From Pyrinomonadaceae bacterium (GTDB lineage: Bacteria; Acidobacteriota; Blastocatellia; Pyrinomonadales; Pyrinomonadaceae), in contig JAVEDE010000073.1 in NCBI GenBank assembly GCA_030841105.1, forward strand, positions 34,927-98,926: 64,000 nt of DNA, given 5' to 3'. The first letter of the stretch is position 1; each line of letters begins with the position of its first letter. Position numbers and translations under genes: made by a program. The notes beneath the pieces were generated by a model, which ran no database searches, had not been told where the DNA came from, and worked only from the letters and a program-made list of their open reading frames with translations. Below, in pieces: positions 1 to 9,128 of this stretch.

Positions 1-195
1 CGCGATCTGCACGCGGCTGCCCACATCCGGCAACTGCTCCAGATGCACCAGCGCGCCCATCGGCCCGACGTTCGTCGTCTGGCCTTCGACGACGACGTGC
101 TCGCCCGACGCGCCATCGTCCCACTCGGCGCGCACCGGCAAACTGATCACGTAACGCGGCCCCGTTCGCTGCTCGGTCGTTGGGTGTTGAGACAT
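1..195 (-). CDS. PilZ-like domain protein, N-terminal part (cut by window edge)
   Basis: The minus strand opens with ATG at 195 and stays open to base 1, giving 65 N-terminal residues. R10-T-G-P-R14 fits the RxxxR motif of PilZ domains, and N42-V-G-P-M-G47 sits where PilZ proteins have (D/N)xSxxG; the serine is glycine here. PilZ domains commonly bind cyclic di-GMP and control motility, polysaccharide export or transcription. The rest of the protein lies outside the window, so any fused output domain is unknown, and the weak second motif leaves open a PilZ-like fold that does not bind the nucleotide. Its start lies 11 bases before a long heptamer inverted repeat. Confidence 0.55.
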   Translation of the reverse strand, partial: MSQHPTTEQRTGPRYVISLPVRAEWDDGASGEHVVVEGQTTNVGPMGALVHLEQLPDVGSRVQIA

Positions 196-205
196 ATTTG
201 AAACC

Positions 206-287
206 AGTGACAAGTGACAAGTGACGAGTGACAAGTTAAAACCGCTTTGGTTTTCATCTTGTCACTCGTCACTTGTCACTTGTCACT
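206..287. repeat. Heptamer inverted repeat with perfect 30-bp arms
   Basis: Bases 206-235 consist of four GTGACAA/GTGACGA units, and 258-287 are their exact reverse complement (30 of 30 bases). The 22-base loop has its own small stem (AAAACC/GGTTTT). The element fills the gap between acs (minus, ends 297) and the PilZ-like gene. TGA recurs every 7 bases in the left arm, so that arm closes all three forward frames; the right arm does the same for the reverse frames. Confidence 0.9.
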
Positions 288-296
288 TCCTCCTTT

Positions 297-2261
297 TCAT
301 TCTTCTTCCTGCGCGCGCAGTTTTTCGAGTACGGAGAAATCTTCGAGGGTCGTCGTGTCGCCGACGACCGAGCTGCTCGAAGCGATCTCTCGCAAGAGGC
401 GGCGCATGATCTTGCCGGAGCGCGTCTTCGGCAGCATGTCCGTGAACCTGATCTCGTCGGGACGCGCCAGCGCGCCGATCTCCTTCGTGACGTGACGGCG
501 CAACTCCTCTTTCAATTCGTCCGAAGTTTGCCGCGCCCCTTCGAGAGTGACGAAGGCGACGATGCCCGAACCCTTGAGTTCGTCCGGCCGCGCGACGACG
601 GCCGCCTCCGCGACCGCCTCGTGCGAGACGAGCGCGCTCTCGATTTCCATTGTGCCCAGACGATGCCCGCTTACATTAATGACATCATCAACGCGCCCCA
701 TTATCCAGTAATAACCGTCGCGGTCGCGCCGCGCGCCGTCGCCCGCGAAATAAACGCCGTCAATCTCCGACCAGTAGGCCGCGCGGTAACGTTCGTCGTC
801 CCCCCAGATCGTCCGCAGCATCGAAGGCCAAGGGCGTTTGATGACGAGATAACCGCCCTGTCCAGCCTCCGTCACGGCCTCGCCCGTCTTCGACATGATG
901 TCAACTTCGATGCCGGGCAGCGGCTTCGTTGCCGAGCCGGGCTTCGTCGGCGTCGCGCCGGGCAGCGGCGAGATCATGATGCCGCCCGTCTCCGTCTGCC
1001 ACCACGTATCCACAATCGGGCAACGACCTTTGCCGACGACTTCGCGATACCACATCCACGCCTCCGGGTTGATCGGCTCGCCGACCGTGCCGAGCAGGCG
1101 CAAGGATGACAGGTCGTGTTTCAAGACCCACTGCTCGCCCCACTTGATGAAGGCGCGGATGGCTGTCGGCGCGGTGTAGAAGATGTTGACGCGGTGGCGT
1201 TCGACGATGCGCCAGAATCTGTCCGGCTCAGGCCAGTTGGGCGCGCCCTCGTACATCAAGGTGGTCGCGCCGTTCGAGAGCGGGCCGTAGACGACGTAAC
1301 TGTGACCCGTCACCCAGCCGATGTCGGCCGTGCACCAGTAGGTGTCTTCGTCTTTGAGATCGAAGACCCACTTCGTCGTGAGGTGCGCCCAGAGCAGGTA
1401 GCCCGCCGTGGTGTGCAGGATGCCTTTGGGCTTGCCCGTCGTGCCCGACGTGTAGAGGATAAAGAGCGGGTGCTCGCTGTCGAGTTCGGCGGCCGGGCAG
1501 TCGGCGTCCACCGTCTCCACCAGTTCGTGCCACCAGTGGTCGCGCCCCGCGCGCATGCCCACTTTCGACCCCGTGCGCCGGACGACGATGCAGTGCTCGA
1601 CGGTCGGCGTTTGTGTCAAGGCCTGATCAACCGTCTCCTTCAACTTCACTTCCGCGCCGCGCCGCCAGCCGCCGTCTGATGTGACGACGACGCGGCAGCC
1701 CGCATCGTTGACGCGATCCACGATGGCGGTCGAAGAGAAGCCGCCGAAGATGATCGAGTGGGTCGCGCCGATGCGCGCGCAGGCGAGCATGGCGATGGCG
1801 AGTTCGGGCACGAGCGGCAGGTAGAGCGCCACGCGGTCGCCCGCGACGACGCCCATGCGCTTTAAGACGTTGGCGAAGCGACACACTTCGCGGTGCAGTT
1901 GCAAGTAGGTGAGCGTGCGCTGCTCGCCGGGTTCGCCCTCCCAGATGATCGCGGCCTTGTTGCGTCGCCACGTCTCAAGATGCCGGTCGAGACAGTTGTA
2001 GGAGACGTTCGTCTTGCCGCCCGTGAACCACTCGGCGTGCGGCGGGTCCCACTTCAACACCGCGTCCCACTTTTTGAACCAGTGCAACTCTGCCCCGGCC
2101 ATGCGCGCCCAGAACTCTTCGGGCGCGTCCGCGGCCTCCGCGCGCAATTGTTCGTAGTCGGCCGGAGATTTGATGTGGGCGGCCTGCGCAAAACTCTCGG
2201 CGGGCGGGAAGACGCGCTCCTCGTGCAGCACCGATTCGATGTTCGTCGTCGAGGAAGACAT
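297..2261 (-). CDS. acs: Acetyl-coenzyme A synthetase
   Basis: AMP-forming acetyl-CoA synthetase makes acetyl-CoA from acetate, ATP and CoA through acetyl-AMP in the cytoplasm. The chosen start gives 654 residues, the usual family length of about 650. Visible motifs are the adenylate-forming P-loop [11 protein letters not shown] (270-280), WWQTETGG (420-427), the core region around [16 protein letters not shown] (504-519) and, near the C-terminus, PKTRSGK with Lys617. Lys617 is the catalytic lysine that is acetylated to shut off this family. An in-frame ATG at 2279 directly behind AGGAG is an alternative start. The gene is monocistronic and divergent from the dipeptidase at 2517. Confidence 0.96.
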   Translation of the reverse strand: MSSSTTNIESVLHEERVFPPAESFAQAAHIKSPADYEQLRAEAADAPEEFWARMAGAELHWFKKWDAVLKWDPPHAEWFTGGKTNVSYNCLDRHLETWRRNKAAIIWEGEPGEQRTLTYLQLHREVCRFANVLKRMGVVAGDRVALYLPLVPELAIAMLACARIGATHSIIFGGFSSTAIVDRVNDAGCRVVVTSDGGWRRGAEVKLKETVDQALTQTPTVEHCIVVRRTGSKVGMRAGRDHWWHELVETVDADCPAAELDSEHPLFILYTSGTTGKPKGILHTTAGYLLWAHLTTKWVFDLKDEDTYWCTADIGWVTGHSYVVYGPLSNGATTLMYEGAPNWPEPDRFWRIVERHRVNIFYTAPTAIRAFIKWGEQWVLKHDLSSLRLLGTVGEPINPEAWMWYREVVGKGRCPIVDTWWQTETGGIMISPLPGATPTKPGSATKPLPGIEVDIMSKTGEAVTEAGQGGYLVIKRPWPSMLRTIWGDDERYRAAYWSEIDGVYFAGDGARRDRDGYYWIMGRVDDVINVSGHRLGTMEIESALVSHEAVAEAAVVARPDELKGSGIVAFVTLEGARQTSDELKEELRRHVTKEIGALARPDEIRFTDMLPKTRSGKIMRRLLREIASSSSVVGDTTTLEDFSVLEKLRAQEEE

Positions 2262-2516
2262 AAACTCTGGCTCGCGCATCTCCTGTCGGAAAAGTTGGCG
2301 GCGTCTACGTTGCGCCGCGAAATTAAAATTGCGTTTCCGGTGAGTGTCCTTGTGTATCACAAAATCACTCGACGCGACAATGACTGTGTGACGCGCCGCG
2401 ACACGCAAAGGCACGCGCGGCCGCTCGCGCGCCTGTGGCTTGTCTGCCGCCGGGTCTCTCCGGTAAAGTACGCCCCATCCAGTTCAACTCCGAAGAGAAC
2501 CCGAAGCCGACACACC

Positions 2517-3866
2517 ATGAATCAGACGAAAACTTTTCTCCGCGCCGCGTTGACCCTACTTTTACTCGCCGCCACGGCCGCGCCGCCCGCGTTCCCGCAA
2601 AGCAAAGAGACGAAGAAGGCCGCGCCCGTCACAGACACCCTGCGCGCGACGACCGCCGCGCCCGCCAATAACAATGCCGGGCGCGACGAGCGGCTGTGGC
2701 AGAAGACGCTCAAACTGCAACGCTCTGCGATCGTCGTGGACACGCACAACGACATCCTCTCGTTCATGTTCGACGAGAACTACGACATCGGCCAGTCGTC
2801 CGTCGGCAAGTATCACACGGACATCGCGCGCATGAAGGAGGGCGGACTCTCGGCGGAGTTCTTCTCCGTCTACGTGGATCGCAGTTACGCGGCTACAGGC
2901 GGGTCGGCGCGGCGCGCGATGGATTTGATAGACATGGTGTACCGCGCGGCGGAGAAATATCCGAACGAACTCATGATGTCCTACACCGTCGCAGACATCC
3001 GGCGCGCGAAGAAGCAGAAGAAGATCGCCGCGCTGATGGGCATTGAAGGCGGCCACGCGATTGAAAATTCGCTCTTTGCCCTGCGCGACTTCTATCGCCT
3101 CGGCATCCGCTACATGACCCTCACGCACAACAACACGAACGACTGGGCAGATGCTTGCTGCGATCAGTCGAAGCACAACGGCCTGTCTGACTTCGGCAAG
3201 GAAGTCGTGCGCGAGATGAACCGCATCGGGATGCTCGTGGACATCTCGCATGTCTCGGACAAAACCATGTCGGACGTGCTCGACATCTCGACCGCGCCCG
3301 TCATCGCCTCGCACTCTTCGGCGCGCGCCTTAGCTGCCCGCCCGCGCAACATCCCGGACGATCTGCTCCGCCGCATCGCGAAGAACGGCGGCGTCGTCAT
3401 GATCAACTTCTTCCCCAACTTCATTGATCAAAAAGTGATTGACGCGAGCGCGGCGCGCGACGCGCGGCTCAAACCGGAGCGCGACCGGATCAACGAGCAG
3501 TATAAAAACGACGCCAAGCGGCGCGGGGAGGAGTTGGACAAGTTGAACGCGGCGAACCCGCTGCCGCCGACGCCTCTGTCCGTCCTCGTGGATCACTTCG
3601 ACCACGTGGCGAAGGTGGCCGGGATCGATCACGTCGGCATCGGCTCGGACTTCGACGGCGTGTCCTCACTGCCCGAAGGCATGAAAGACATCGCGCAACT
3701 GCCGAACCTCACCTACGAACTGCTGCGGCGCGGATACAGCGAGCGCGACGTGCGTAAAGTGCTCGGCGAGAATTTCCTGCGCGCCTTCGCGGAGGCCGAA
3801 CGCGTGGCGGCGCGCGCCTCCGGCGGCCACGTCAGCCGCGACGCCAGCGTGCGGCGGATAAATTAA
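2517..3866 (+). CDS. Secreted membrane-dipeptidase-like enzyme (peptidase M19)
   Basis: This 449-residue protein starts with a signal peptide (positive N-terminus, LTLLLLAATAA, probable cleavage near residue 28). It belongs to the renal dipeptidase family M19, zinc enzymes that cleave dipeptides, often those with a C-terminal D-residue. The metal-site residues are present: H77 and D79 in VDTHND, the bridging E177 in MGIEGGH, H245 in DISHVS and H266 in IASHSS, plus the late acidic motif GIGSDFDGV. Location is probably periplasmic. The start was placed at the ATG giving a canonical signal peptide, since the reading frame runs open far upstream as an antisense shadow of acs. Confidence 0.93.
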   Translation: MNQTKTFLRAALTLLLLAATAAPPAFPQSKETKKAAPVTDTLRATTAAPANNNAGRDERLWQKTLKLQRSAIVVDTHNDILSFMFDENYDIGQSSVGKYHTDIARMKEGGLSAEFFSVYVDRSYAATGGSARRAMDLIDMVYRAAEKYPNELMMSYTVADIRRAKKQKKIAALMGIEGGHAIENSLFALRDFYRLGIRYMTLTHNNTNDWADACCDQSKHNGLSDFGKEVVREMNRIGMLVDISHVSDKTMSDVLDISTAPVIASHSSARALAARPRNIPDDLLRRIAKNGGVVMINFFPNFIDQKVIDASAARDARLKPERDRINEQYKNDAKRRGEELDKLNAANPLPPTPLSVLVDHFDHVAKVAGIDHVGIGSDFDGVSSLPEGMKDIAQLPNLTYELLRRGYSERDVRKVLGENFLRAFAEAERVAARASGGHVSRDASVRRIN

Positions 3867-3867
3867 G

Positions 3868-3993
3868 GGATGAGGGCGGAGGGATGAAGAAAAGCAGTGA
3901 ATGGTGAATGGTCAATGGTGAATAGCAGAAAGCGGTTGTCTCTATTCACCATTGACTATTCACCACTTACTTGTCTTTGTTCATCCCTCATCA
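3868..3993. repeat. Heptamer inverted repeat, GTGAATG type, with outer GATGAGG arms
   Basis: The inner left arm (about 3897-3925) reads GTGAATG twice, then GTCAATG and GTGAATA. The right arm (3942-3966) begins CTATTCACCATTGACTATTC and matches imperfectly. Outside it, GGGATGAG/GAGGGATGAA near 3868-3888 pairs with TTCATCCCTCATC near 3980-3993. It therefore looks like two nested heptamer families. It lies between the M19 gene (ends 3866) and the terminator at 4018. Confidence 0.8.
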
Positions 3994-4017
3994 CTTTGCT
4001 TTCCCTGACACAACAAT

Positions 4018-4048
4018 GCGGCGTTGATCTCGTGTAGATCAACGCCGC
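4018..4048. terminator. Hairpin terminator between convergent genes
   Basis: A perfect 13-bp stem, GCGGCGTTGATCT paired with AGATCAACGCCGC around a CGTGT loop, is followed on the plus side by GTCAATTTT. It sits between the M19 gene (plus) and the Gly/Ser gene (minus) and could serve either. The U-tract is weak on both sides. Confidence 0.6.
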
Positions 4049-4117
4049 GTCAATTTTAAGTGCGAGGGTTTAGTTCGCGGTTAGCGTGTGGGACTCTGTG
4101 GAGAGTTCCGGCGTTAA

Positions 4118-4543
4118 CTAGCTGCCGGAGCCGCCGCCCGAACCGCTGCCGCCACCGCTGCCCCCAGAGCCACTACCGCCCCCAGAGCCGCTGCCGCCGC
4201 CGGATGAGCCGCCGGAGCCGCTTCCACCACCGGAGCCGCTACCAGAGCCGCCGCCCGACGAGCCGCCGCTGCCAGAGCCACCGCCACTGCCGGAGCCGCC
4301 GCCTTCGCTGCCGCCACCGCCCGAACCGCTGCCGCCGCCAGAGCCGCCACTGCTGCCGCCGCTACCGCCACCCGAACCGCCGGTGGAACCGCCACCGCCG
4401 CCGGAGGAGCCACCGCTGCCGGAGCCGCCGCCGCTGCCGCCTGAACCGCTTCCGCCGCCGCTGCCGCCAGAGCCGCTTCCGCCGCCCGAACCGCTGCCGC
4501 CACCGGAGCCGCTACCGCCGCCTGATCCTGATTCGTCAATCAT
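4118..4543 (-). CDS. Gly/Ser-only low-complexity protein
   Basis: The product is 141 residues. After the leader MIDE almost everything is glycine or serine in GSGGGSGSGG-type runs, with one Thr and one Glu as the only other residues; it ends GSGS. A strong ribosome-binding site (AGGGAGGA, 8 bases before the ATG) selects this frame over the poly-Ala frame four bases away. There is no signal peptide, membrane segment or lipobox, so the chain should be soluble, disordered and cytoplasmic unless exported by an unusual route. I do not recognise a family. The repeat-rich DNA is GC-rich like its neighbours, so nothing points to recent transfer. Function unknown. Confidence 0.6.
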   Translation of the reverse strand: MIDESGSGGGSGSGGGSGSGGGSGSGGSGGGSGSGGSGGGSGSGGSSGGGGGSTGGSGGGSGGSSGGSGGGSGSGGGGSEGGGSGSGGGSGSGGSSGGGSGSGSGGGSGSGGSSGGGSGSGGGSGSGGSGGGSGSGGGSGS

Positions 4544-4912
4544 CGCAATCTATCCTCCCTATTTGTTTGTCGAGGGTTTGCGTTTATTGATGAACGCACG
4601 GGCATCCGAGATGTGGAAGCCGTACCGCATTCATCCGAAATATCTTCTGCTAAACCTCTAACTCATCAATCCTCGTGCCGTGTATTGAAGTCACATCACC
4701 CCGCGAAACTTTCTCGATCTTTGCCCGACGATGCGACGCAAAACACGTTCAACTTTTATCGCGTTGCACAGAGACTCATGTATAAAGTCGTACACACGAT
4801 TTTAAAAATAATACATGGCGCAGGTCGTCGTCGTGATCAATTCTGTTTGTGTCTCGATTGCACACGCCGCCCCGCTTAGTCGTGCGAGCGCGTGCTATAA
4901 TTTTCGCTCCCA
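4544..4912. other. Intergenic region without a recognisable gene
   Basis: This 369-base gap separates the divergent Gly/Ser gene and hemW. It is clearly AT-richer than the flanks, especially 4760-4830. It holds the ribosome-binding site of the Gly/Ser gene near 4551-4558 and a TATAAT box just before hemW. No frame gives a credible protein and I see no tRNA or known riboswitch. Confidence 0.6.
4896..4901 (+). promoter_or_regulatory. TATAAT -10 box close to the hemW start
   Basis: A perfect TATAAT ends 11 bases before the hemW ATG and no Shine-Dalgarno sequence lies between. Transcription would begin about 5 bases before the ATG, giving an essentially leaderless mRNA. The -35 is not clear (TTAGTC at 4876, spacing 14, is poor). 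Confidence 0.45.
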
Positions 4913-6133
4913 ATGAAGCGCGCCGGAATTTACATACACATCCCCTTCTGCCGTTCGCGTTGCTCCTACTGCGACTTCGCCACCGGCGCATACGAAGGCC
5001 AACTCGCGGAACGCTACGTCTCCGCCCTGACCACGGAAATTTCAACTTTCAAACTCGCGCCCGCACACGACTCGCACGACGCCGCCGGAGTGACGTGCGA
5101 CATCAACGCGCACGCATCACTCAACAATCAATCCGCGCGCGCGTTTGAGGTCTGCGACGTTGACACGATCTACTTCGGCGGCGGCACGCCTTCGCTGCTC
5201 ACGCACGCGCAGGTCGCGCGCATCATGCGCGCCGTCGGCGAGCGTTTCCGCGTCGCCAACGGCGCGGAAGTGACGCTGGAAATGAACCCCGGCACGATCA
5301 CGCCGGAGAGCGTCGCAGGTTATCGCGCAGCGGGCGTCAACCGCGCGAGCTTCGGTCTGCAAACGTTCGATGACGAACAACTGCGCCGCTTGGGGCGCAC
5401 GCACACCGCAGACGACGCGCGGCGCACGCTACGCATCCTCAAAGATGCCGGGTTCGACAACGTGAGTTTCGATCTCATCGCGGGGCTGCCCGGTCAGACG
5501 CTCTCAGAGTGGGCGCGCAACATGGACGACGCGCTCGCGCTCCGTCCCGCGCACCTCTCGCTCTACCTGCTCGAAGTCCACGAAGGCACGCCGCTCGCCG
5601 ATCAACTCCGTCAAGGCCGCTGGCCGCAGCCCGACCCGGACGTGGCCGCCGCGATGTATCAACTGCTCATCGAACGCACGCGCGCCGCCGGTTACGAGCA
5701 TTACGAGATTTCCAACTTCTGCCTCCCCGGACGCGAAGCGCGCCACAACTTGAAATACTGGACGAACGCCCCTTACTACGGCTTCGGTTCGTCCGCGCAT
5801 TCATACGACGGCGCGCGCACGCGCTGGTCGAACGAACGCGACGCCGCGCGCTACGTCGAACTGATCGAAGAGCGCGGCGCGGCCGTCGTCGAAACGAACG
5901 AACTGACGGCGCGCGACGCGGGCGCGGAAGCGCTCTTCCTCGGCCTGCGCCTCATGCGCGGCGTTGACCTGCGGGCGCACCAAACCCGATTCGGCACGGA
6001 CATACGCAGCGAGTACGCCGACGACCTCTCGCGCTTCCGCGAGGCCGACCTCATCGAACTCGACGGCGACCTGCTGCGTCTCACGCGCCACGGCGTGCTG
6101 CTCTCGAACGAAGTCTTCGCCGCGTTCGTGTGA
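4913..6133 (+). CDS. hemW: Radical SAM protein HemW (coproporphyrinogen III oxidase-like)
   Basis: This is a 406-residue cytoplasmic radical SAM protein with the [4Fe-4S] motif C13-x3-C17-x2-C20 in PFCRSRCSYC, followed by YFGGGTPSLL and the SAM-binding region with TLEMNPGT. The C-terminal HemN-like domain includes YEISNF and NLKYW. HemW is regarded as a heme chaperone and usually lacks coproporphyrinogen oxidase activity. The first cysteine of the motif is near the N-terminus, as in HemW and unlike longer HemN, and the total length fits HemW. It is the first gene after an AT-rich gap and probably heads its own transcript. Confidence 0.92.
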   Translation: MKRAGIYIHIPFCRSRCSYCDFATGAYEGQLAERYVSALTTEISTFKLAPAHDSHDAAGVTCDINAHASLNNQSARAFEVCDVDTIYFGGGTPSLLTHAQVARIMRAVGERFRVANGAEVTLEMNPGTITPESVAGYRAAGVNRASFGLQTFDDEQLRRLGRTHTADDARRTLRILKDAGFDNVSFDLIAGLPGQTLSEWARNMDDALALRPAHLSLYLLEVHEGTPLADQLRQGRWPQPDPDVAAAMYQLLIERTRAAGYEHYEISNFCLPGREARHNLKYWTNAPYYGFGSSAHSYDGARTRWSNERDAARYVELIEERGAAVVETNELTARDAGAEALFLGLRLMRGVDLRAHQTRFGTDIRSEYADDLSRFREADLIELDGDLLRLTRHGVLLSNEVFAAFV

Positions 6134-6149
6134 AGGGGCAGCGGCGTAG

Positions 6150-6257
6150 ATGAAAATTATGTCGAGGTGCGGGAGGGTTTCGTTGTTGCTGCCGGCCTTG
6201 GCCGCGTCTGCGCTTTTATCTACGGGGTGCGCGGCGGGCGGGGAAGTCTTTCAGTAG
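6150..6257 (+). CDS. Possible 35-residue small lipoprotein
   Basis: The ATG at 6150 opens a 35-residue frame ending with TAG at 6257. It starts [20 protein letters not shown] and continues [15 protein letters not shown]. The layout of a basic start, a hydrophobic stretch and then S-T-G-C resembles a lipoprotein signal peptide, although position -3 is Ser where Leu, Val or Ile is usual. AAGGGG lies about 10 bases upstream. It begins 16 bases after the hemW stop and ends 46 bases before ltaE. After cleavage only a 9-residue lipopeptide would remain, as in entericidin-like peptides. It could also be a remnant or chance frame. Confidence 0.35.
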   Translation: MKIMSRCGRVSLLLPALAASALLSTGCAAGGEVFQ

Positions 6258-6303
6258 AGCCGAGGCGGAAAAGTTAAACTTAGTAGCAGCCGGTGAATTT
6301 ATT

Positions 6304-7347
6304 ATGATCGATCTACGCAGCGATACGGTGACGAAGCCGACGCCCGCGATGCGGCGCGCGATGAGCGAGGCCGAAGTGGGCGACGACGTGTACGGCGAAG
6401 ACCCGACGGTCAACCGCTTGCAGGAGCGCGCGGCCGAACTGTTCGACAAAGAGGCCGCGCTCTTCGTGCCGACGGGTTCGATGGGCAACCAGATCGCCGT
6501 CAAGTTGCACACGCGGCCGGGCATGGAAGTCGTCATCGAGGAGCGCGGCCACATCTACAACTACGAGATGGCCGCGATGTCGGCCGTCTCCGGCACGCTC
6601 GCACGCCCCGTCAAGAGCGCGGACGGCAGCGGCATCATGAGTTGGGACGACATCAAGGCGGCCGTCCACGCGAACGACGCGCCCTACTACGTCGCGCCGA
6701 CCGGCCTCGTCGCGCTCGAAAATTCGCACAACCTCGCGGGCGGCACGCTGCTCACGAGAGAGCGCACCGGCGAGATTTGCGCGGGCGCGCACGCGCTCGG
6801 CATCCCCGTCCACCTCGACGGCGCGCGCATCTTCAACGCCGCCGCCGCGCTTTCGGAGACGGTCGCCGCGCTCGCCGCGCCCTGCGACTCGGTGATGTTC
6901 TGTCTGTCGAAAGGCTTGGGCGCGCCTGTCGGCTCGATGCTCTTGGGCAGCCGCGCGTTCGTCGAAGAGGCGAGAGCGTGGCGCAAACTCCTCGGCGGCG
7001 GGATGCGACAGGTGGGCGTCATCGCCGCCGCCGGACTCGTCGCGCTCGAAGAGTCGCCCAAGTTGTTGCACGCGGATCACGCCAACGCGCGCCGCCTCGC
7101 CGAAGGCGTCGCCGAACTGCCGGGCGTCGAGATCGATCCCGCACGCGTCGTCACCAACATCGTCATCTTCGACGTAGCGGGCACGCGTCGCGCGGCCGAC
7201 CGAATCTGCGCGCGCCTCCAACACGCGCACGGCGTCCTCGCCTCTGGCTTCGGCACGTCCATCCGCATGGTCACGCACTACGACGTTTCGACGGCCGACA
7301 TAGACGCCGCAGTCCGTGCCCTCGGCGAAGTGCTGCGCGGGGAGTAG
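6304..7347 (+). CDS. ltaE: Low-specificity L-threonine aldolase
   Basis: A PLP enzyme of the beta-eliminating lyase family that splits L-threonine or L-allo-threonine into glycine and acetaldehyde. The 347-residue length is normal. Diagnostic parts are the N-terminal [16 protein letters not shown], the [10 protein letters not shown] segment, His83 that stacks on the cofactor (ERGHIYNYE), Asp172 and Arg175 in [10 protein letters not shown], and the Schiff-base Lys203 in [12 protein letters not shown]. The gene runs into a heptamer inverted repeat just past its stop codon. No obvious Shine-Dalgarno precedes the ATG. Confidence 0.94.
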   Translation: MIDLRSDTVTKPTPAMRRAMSEAEVGDDVYGEDPTVNRLQERAAELFDKEAALFVPTGSMGNQIAVKLHTRPGMEVVIEERGHIYNYEMAAMSAVSGTLARPVKSADGSGIMSWDDIKAAVHANDAPYYVAPTGLVALENSHNLAGGTLLTRERTGEICAGAHALGIPVHLDGARIFNAAAALSETVAALAAPCDSVMFCLSKGLGAPVGSMLLGSRAFVEEARAWRKLLGGGMRQVGVIAAAGLVALEESPKLLHADHANARRLAEGVAELPGVEIDPARVVTNIVIFDVAGTRRAADRICARLQHAHGVLASGFGTSIRMVTHYDVSTADIDAAVRALGEVLRGE

Positions 7348-7462
7348 TCAGTTGTCAGTTGTCAGTTGCATGTGGTTGACAAGTACGCTACCGAAGATTG
7401 AACGACTGACAGAGCACAAAGAACAACGGACAACTGACCACGGACAACCGACTACTGACAGC
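7342..7462. repeat. Heptamer inverted repeat, GTCAGTT type (core in minus orientation)
   Basis: The left arm is GTCAGTT three times; the right arm (about 7430-7462) contains ACAACTGACC, GGACAACCGAC and TACTGACA. The interior read on the minus strand (GTTCAA, TCTTC, AGCG, then CAACTGAC) resembles the interior of the elements at 24785 and 51144. It covers the ltaE stop codon and ends 5 bases before cmk, filling the whole gap. Confidence 0.8.
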
Positions 7463-7467
7463 CCTTT

Positions 7468-8148
7468 ATGAAACCTTTGATCATCGCCATTGATGGGCCT
7501 TCGGGCGCAGGCAAGTCCACGCTGGGGCGCAGGCTCGCGCGCGAACTCAACTTGCTCTACGTGGACACGGGCGCGATGTACCGCGCCGCCGCGCTCGCCG
7601 TCGTCGCGGCGAACGTGAACGCCACGGACGCCGACGAAGTGGCGCGCGTCGCCGCCCGCGCAGAGATCGAACTCGCGGGCGACCCCGACAGTTTGCGCGT
7701 CATGCTCGAAGGCCGCGACGTGTCCGCCGAGATTCGCACGGAGCAGATCACGCGCCTCTCTTCCGTCATCTCGGCGATCCCCGCCGTGCGCCGCGACCTC
7801 GTGCGCCGCCAGCGCGAGATGGGCGCGCGCGGGCGCGGCGTCGTGCTCGACGGGCGCGACATCGGCACGGTCGTCTTCCCCGCGGCGGACGTGAAATTCT
7901 TCCTCACCGCCGTCCCCGAAGAACGCGCCAAGCGGCGTTTTGAAGAAGACCACACGCGCGCGCCCGACCTGACTTTTCAAGACACCCTCGCCGACATCAA
8001 CACGCGCGACGAGCGCGACTCCACGCGCGCCGACTCACCGCTCGCCATCGCCGAAGACGCCGTGGTCATAGACACCACCGAACTCTCCGTCGAACAAGTC
8101 TTCGCGCGCATGCTCGACACGATCCGCGAGCGGCAAGAGGATTTTTAA
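7468..8148 (+). CDS. cmk: Cytidylate kinase
   Basis: CMP/dCMP kinase transfers a phosphate from ATP to CMP or dCMP in pyrimidine salvage. The 226-residue length matches the family. The Walker A loop GPSGAGKST occupies residues 10-18, followed by the CMP-binding VDTGAMYRA, then GRDIGTVVFP and a late RDERDSTRADSPL segment with the conserved arginines and aspartate of bacterial Cmk. The gene starts immediately after an intergenic repeat. Its stop is only 2 bases from the next start, so it is probably cotranscribed with the downstream lipoprotein gene. Confidence 0.95.
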   Translation: MKPLIIAIDGPSGAGKSTLGRRLARELNLLYVDTGAMYRAAALAVVAANVNATDADEVARVAARAEIELAGDPDSLRVMLEGRDVSAEIRTEQITRLSSVISAIPAVRRDLVRRQREMGARGRGVVLDGRDIGTVVFPAADVKFFLTAVPEERAKRRFEEDHTRAPDLTFQDTLADINTRDERDSTRADSPLAIAEDAVVIDTTELSVEQVFARMLDTIRERQEDF

Positions 8149-8150
8149 GT

Positions 8151-9122
8151 GTGCGACATGTGAAGTTGCTTGCGTCACTGCTCCTCATCGTCACCGCCTG
8201 CGCTTCGTGCGCGCGGCACGACTCGAAGCGAGCGGCCGTCGTCGCCGCCGACGCAAACGCCCAGAGCGTGGCGACCACCACCCCTAGCCCGACGCCCACG
8301 CCGTCGAACGATTACACGCCCGATCAATTCGGGGAGGGAATCGCCGCCGCCGAGAACATCGAATACACAGGGGAGGGCGCGCTGAGCGAGCAGGGTTATG
8401 AAGTGGAAAAGAGGGTCAGGAAGTACGGCGCGACCGGCTACCGGACGGAGATCGAGTACGCGGTGCTGAAACGGAACGGGCGCATCGTTTTCAGGTTCGA
8501 CGACGATTCGGTCGAGCAGATTAACGAGGTGCGCTTCGGCCTGTGCAACTTTCTCAGAGAGGAACACCGGCAACTCGTCGTCGAAGAAACGTCGAACAAA
8601 TTCTGGCGCTACTGGGTCTTGCGCCTCTCGCCGAAGTTGGAAGTGGTTTACGACAGCGGCCGTTATGATCTCGTCTACCCTTTGAGAAGCGTTGATCTGG
8701 ATGGCGACGGGCGTTTAGAGATCGTGCAGAACCTCGGCTCGTTCTGGTATCGGCTCGGCGACAACGTCTCTTCACCGCGCCCCGAAATGATCTTCAAGTA
8801 CGACGACAGGGCGCGCCGCTACGTCCCCGCCAACCCGGAATTTCAGGCCGTCGTGCTCAAGGACATCGGTCACAGAGTTGAGAAGGTGCGCGCGCTGAAC
8901 GAACGCAACCAGTCCGGCGTCACAGACCTCCAACTCCAATCCGGCGTGGGCGACATCGTGATCCGCTACCTCTACGCCGGGCGCGAGCGCGAGGCGTGGA
9001 ACTTCTTCGAGCGGGGTTATCGAGACTCCGAGATCAAGAAATCCGCGCGGGCGACCTTGAAAGAGGTGTTGGGCGGGGACGCGCTCTACAGTGAGGTCGT
9101 GCGGCGGCAGAGAAAGCGCTGA
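8151..9122 (+). CDS. Putative lipoprotein of unknown function
   Basis: A 323-residue protein with an N-terminal lipoprotein signal (LLASLLLIVTAC, lipobox V-T-A-C17), then a Thr/Pro-rich spacer (TTTPSPTPTPS) and a globular domain. The motif VDLDGDGRLEIV in the middle resembles Ca-binding or FG-GAP-like loops seen in beta-rich secreted proteins. I do not recognise the family. The start is GTG; the only nearby ATG is out of frame. It lies 2 bases after cmk and 6 bases before ribE, so the three genes probably share a transcript. Function unknown. Confidence 0.75.
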   Translation: MRHVKLLASLLLIVTACASCARHDSKRAAVVAADANAQSVATTTPSPTPTPSNDYTPDQFGEGIAAAENIEYTGEGALSEQGYEVEKRVRKYGATGYRTEIEYAVLKRNGRIVFRFDDDSVEQINEVRFGLCNFLREEHRQLVVEETSNKFWRYWVLRLSPKLEVVYDSGRYDLVYPLRSVDLDGDGRLEIVQNLGSFWYRLGDNVSSPRPEMIFKYDDRARRYVPANPEFQAVVLKDIGHRVEKVRALNERNQSGVTDLQLQSGVGDIVIRYLYAGREREAWNFFERGYRDSEIKKSARATLKEVLGGDALYSEVVRRQRKR

Positions 9123-9128
9123 AAAATT

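Noticed and set aside
1893..2516. Long upstream extension of the M19 dipeptidase frame
   Set aside because: It is antisense to acs and would remove the signal peptide from the N-terminus.
3895..3993. CRISPR array
   Set aside because: The repeats are seven bases long and without unique spacers; they form inverted arms and no cas gene is present.
4114..4539. Poly-Ala frame antiparallel-shifted to the Gly/Ser gene
   Set aside because: It begins at TTG without its own ribosome-binding site, and the frame four bases away has AGGGAGGA and ATG; the Ala/Val pattern is the shadow of GGC/AGC codons.
4600..4900. tRNA or small RNA gene in the AT-rich gap before hemW
   Set aside because: No cloverleaf, T-loop or terminator signature could be traced on either strand.
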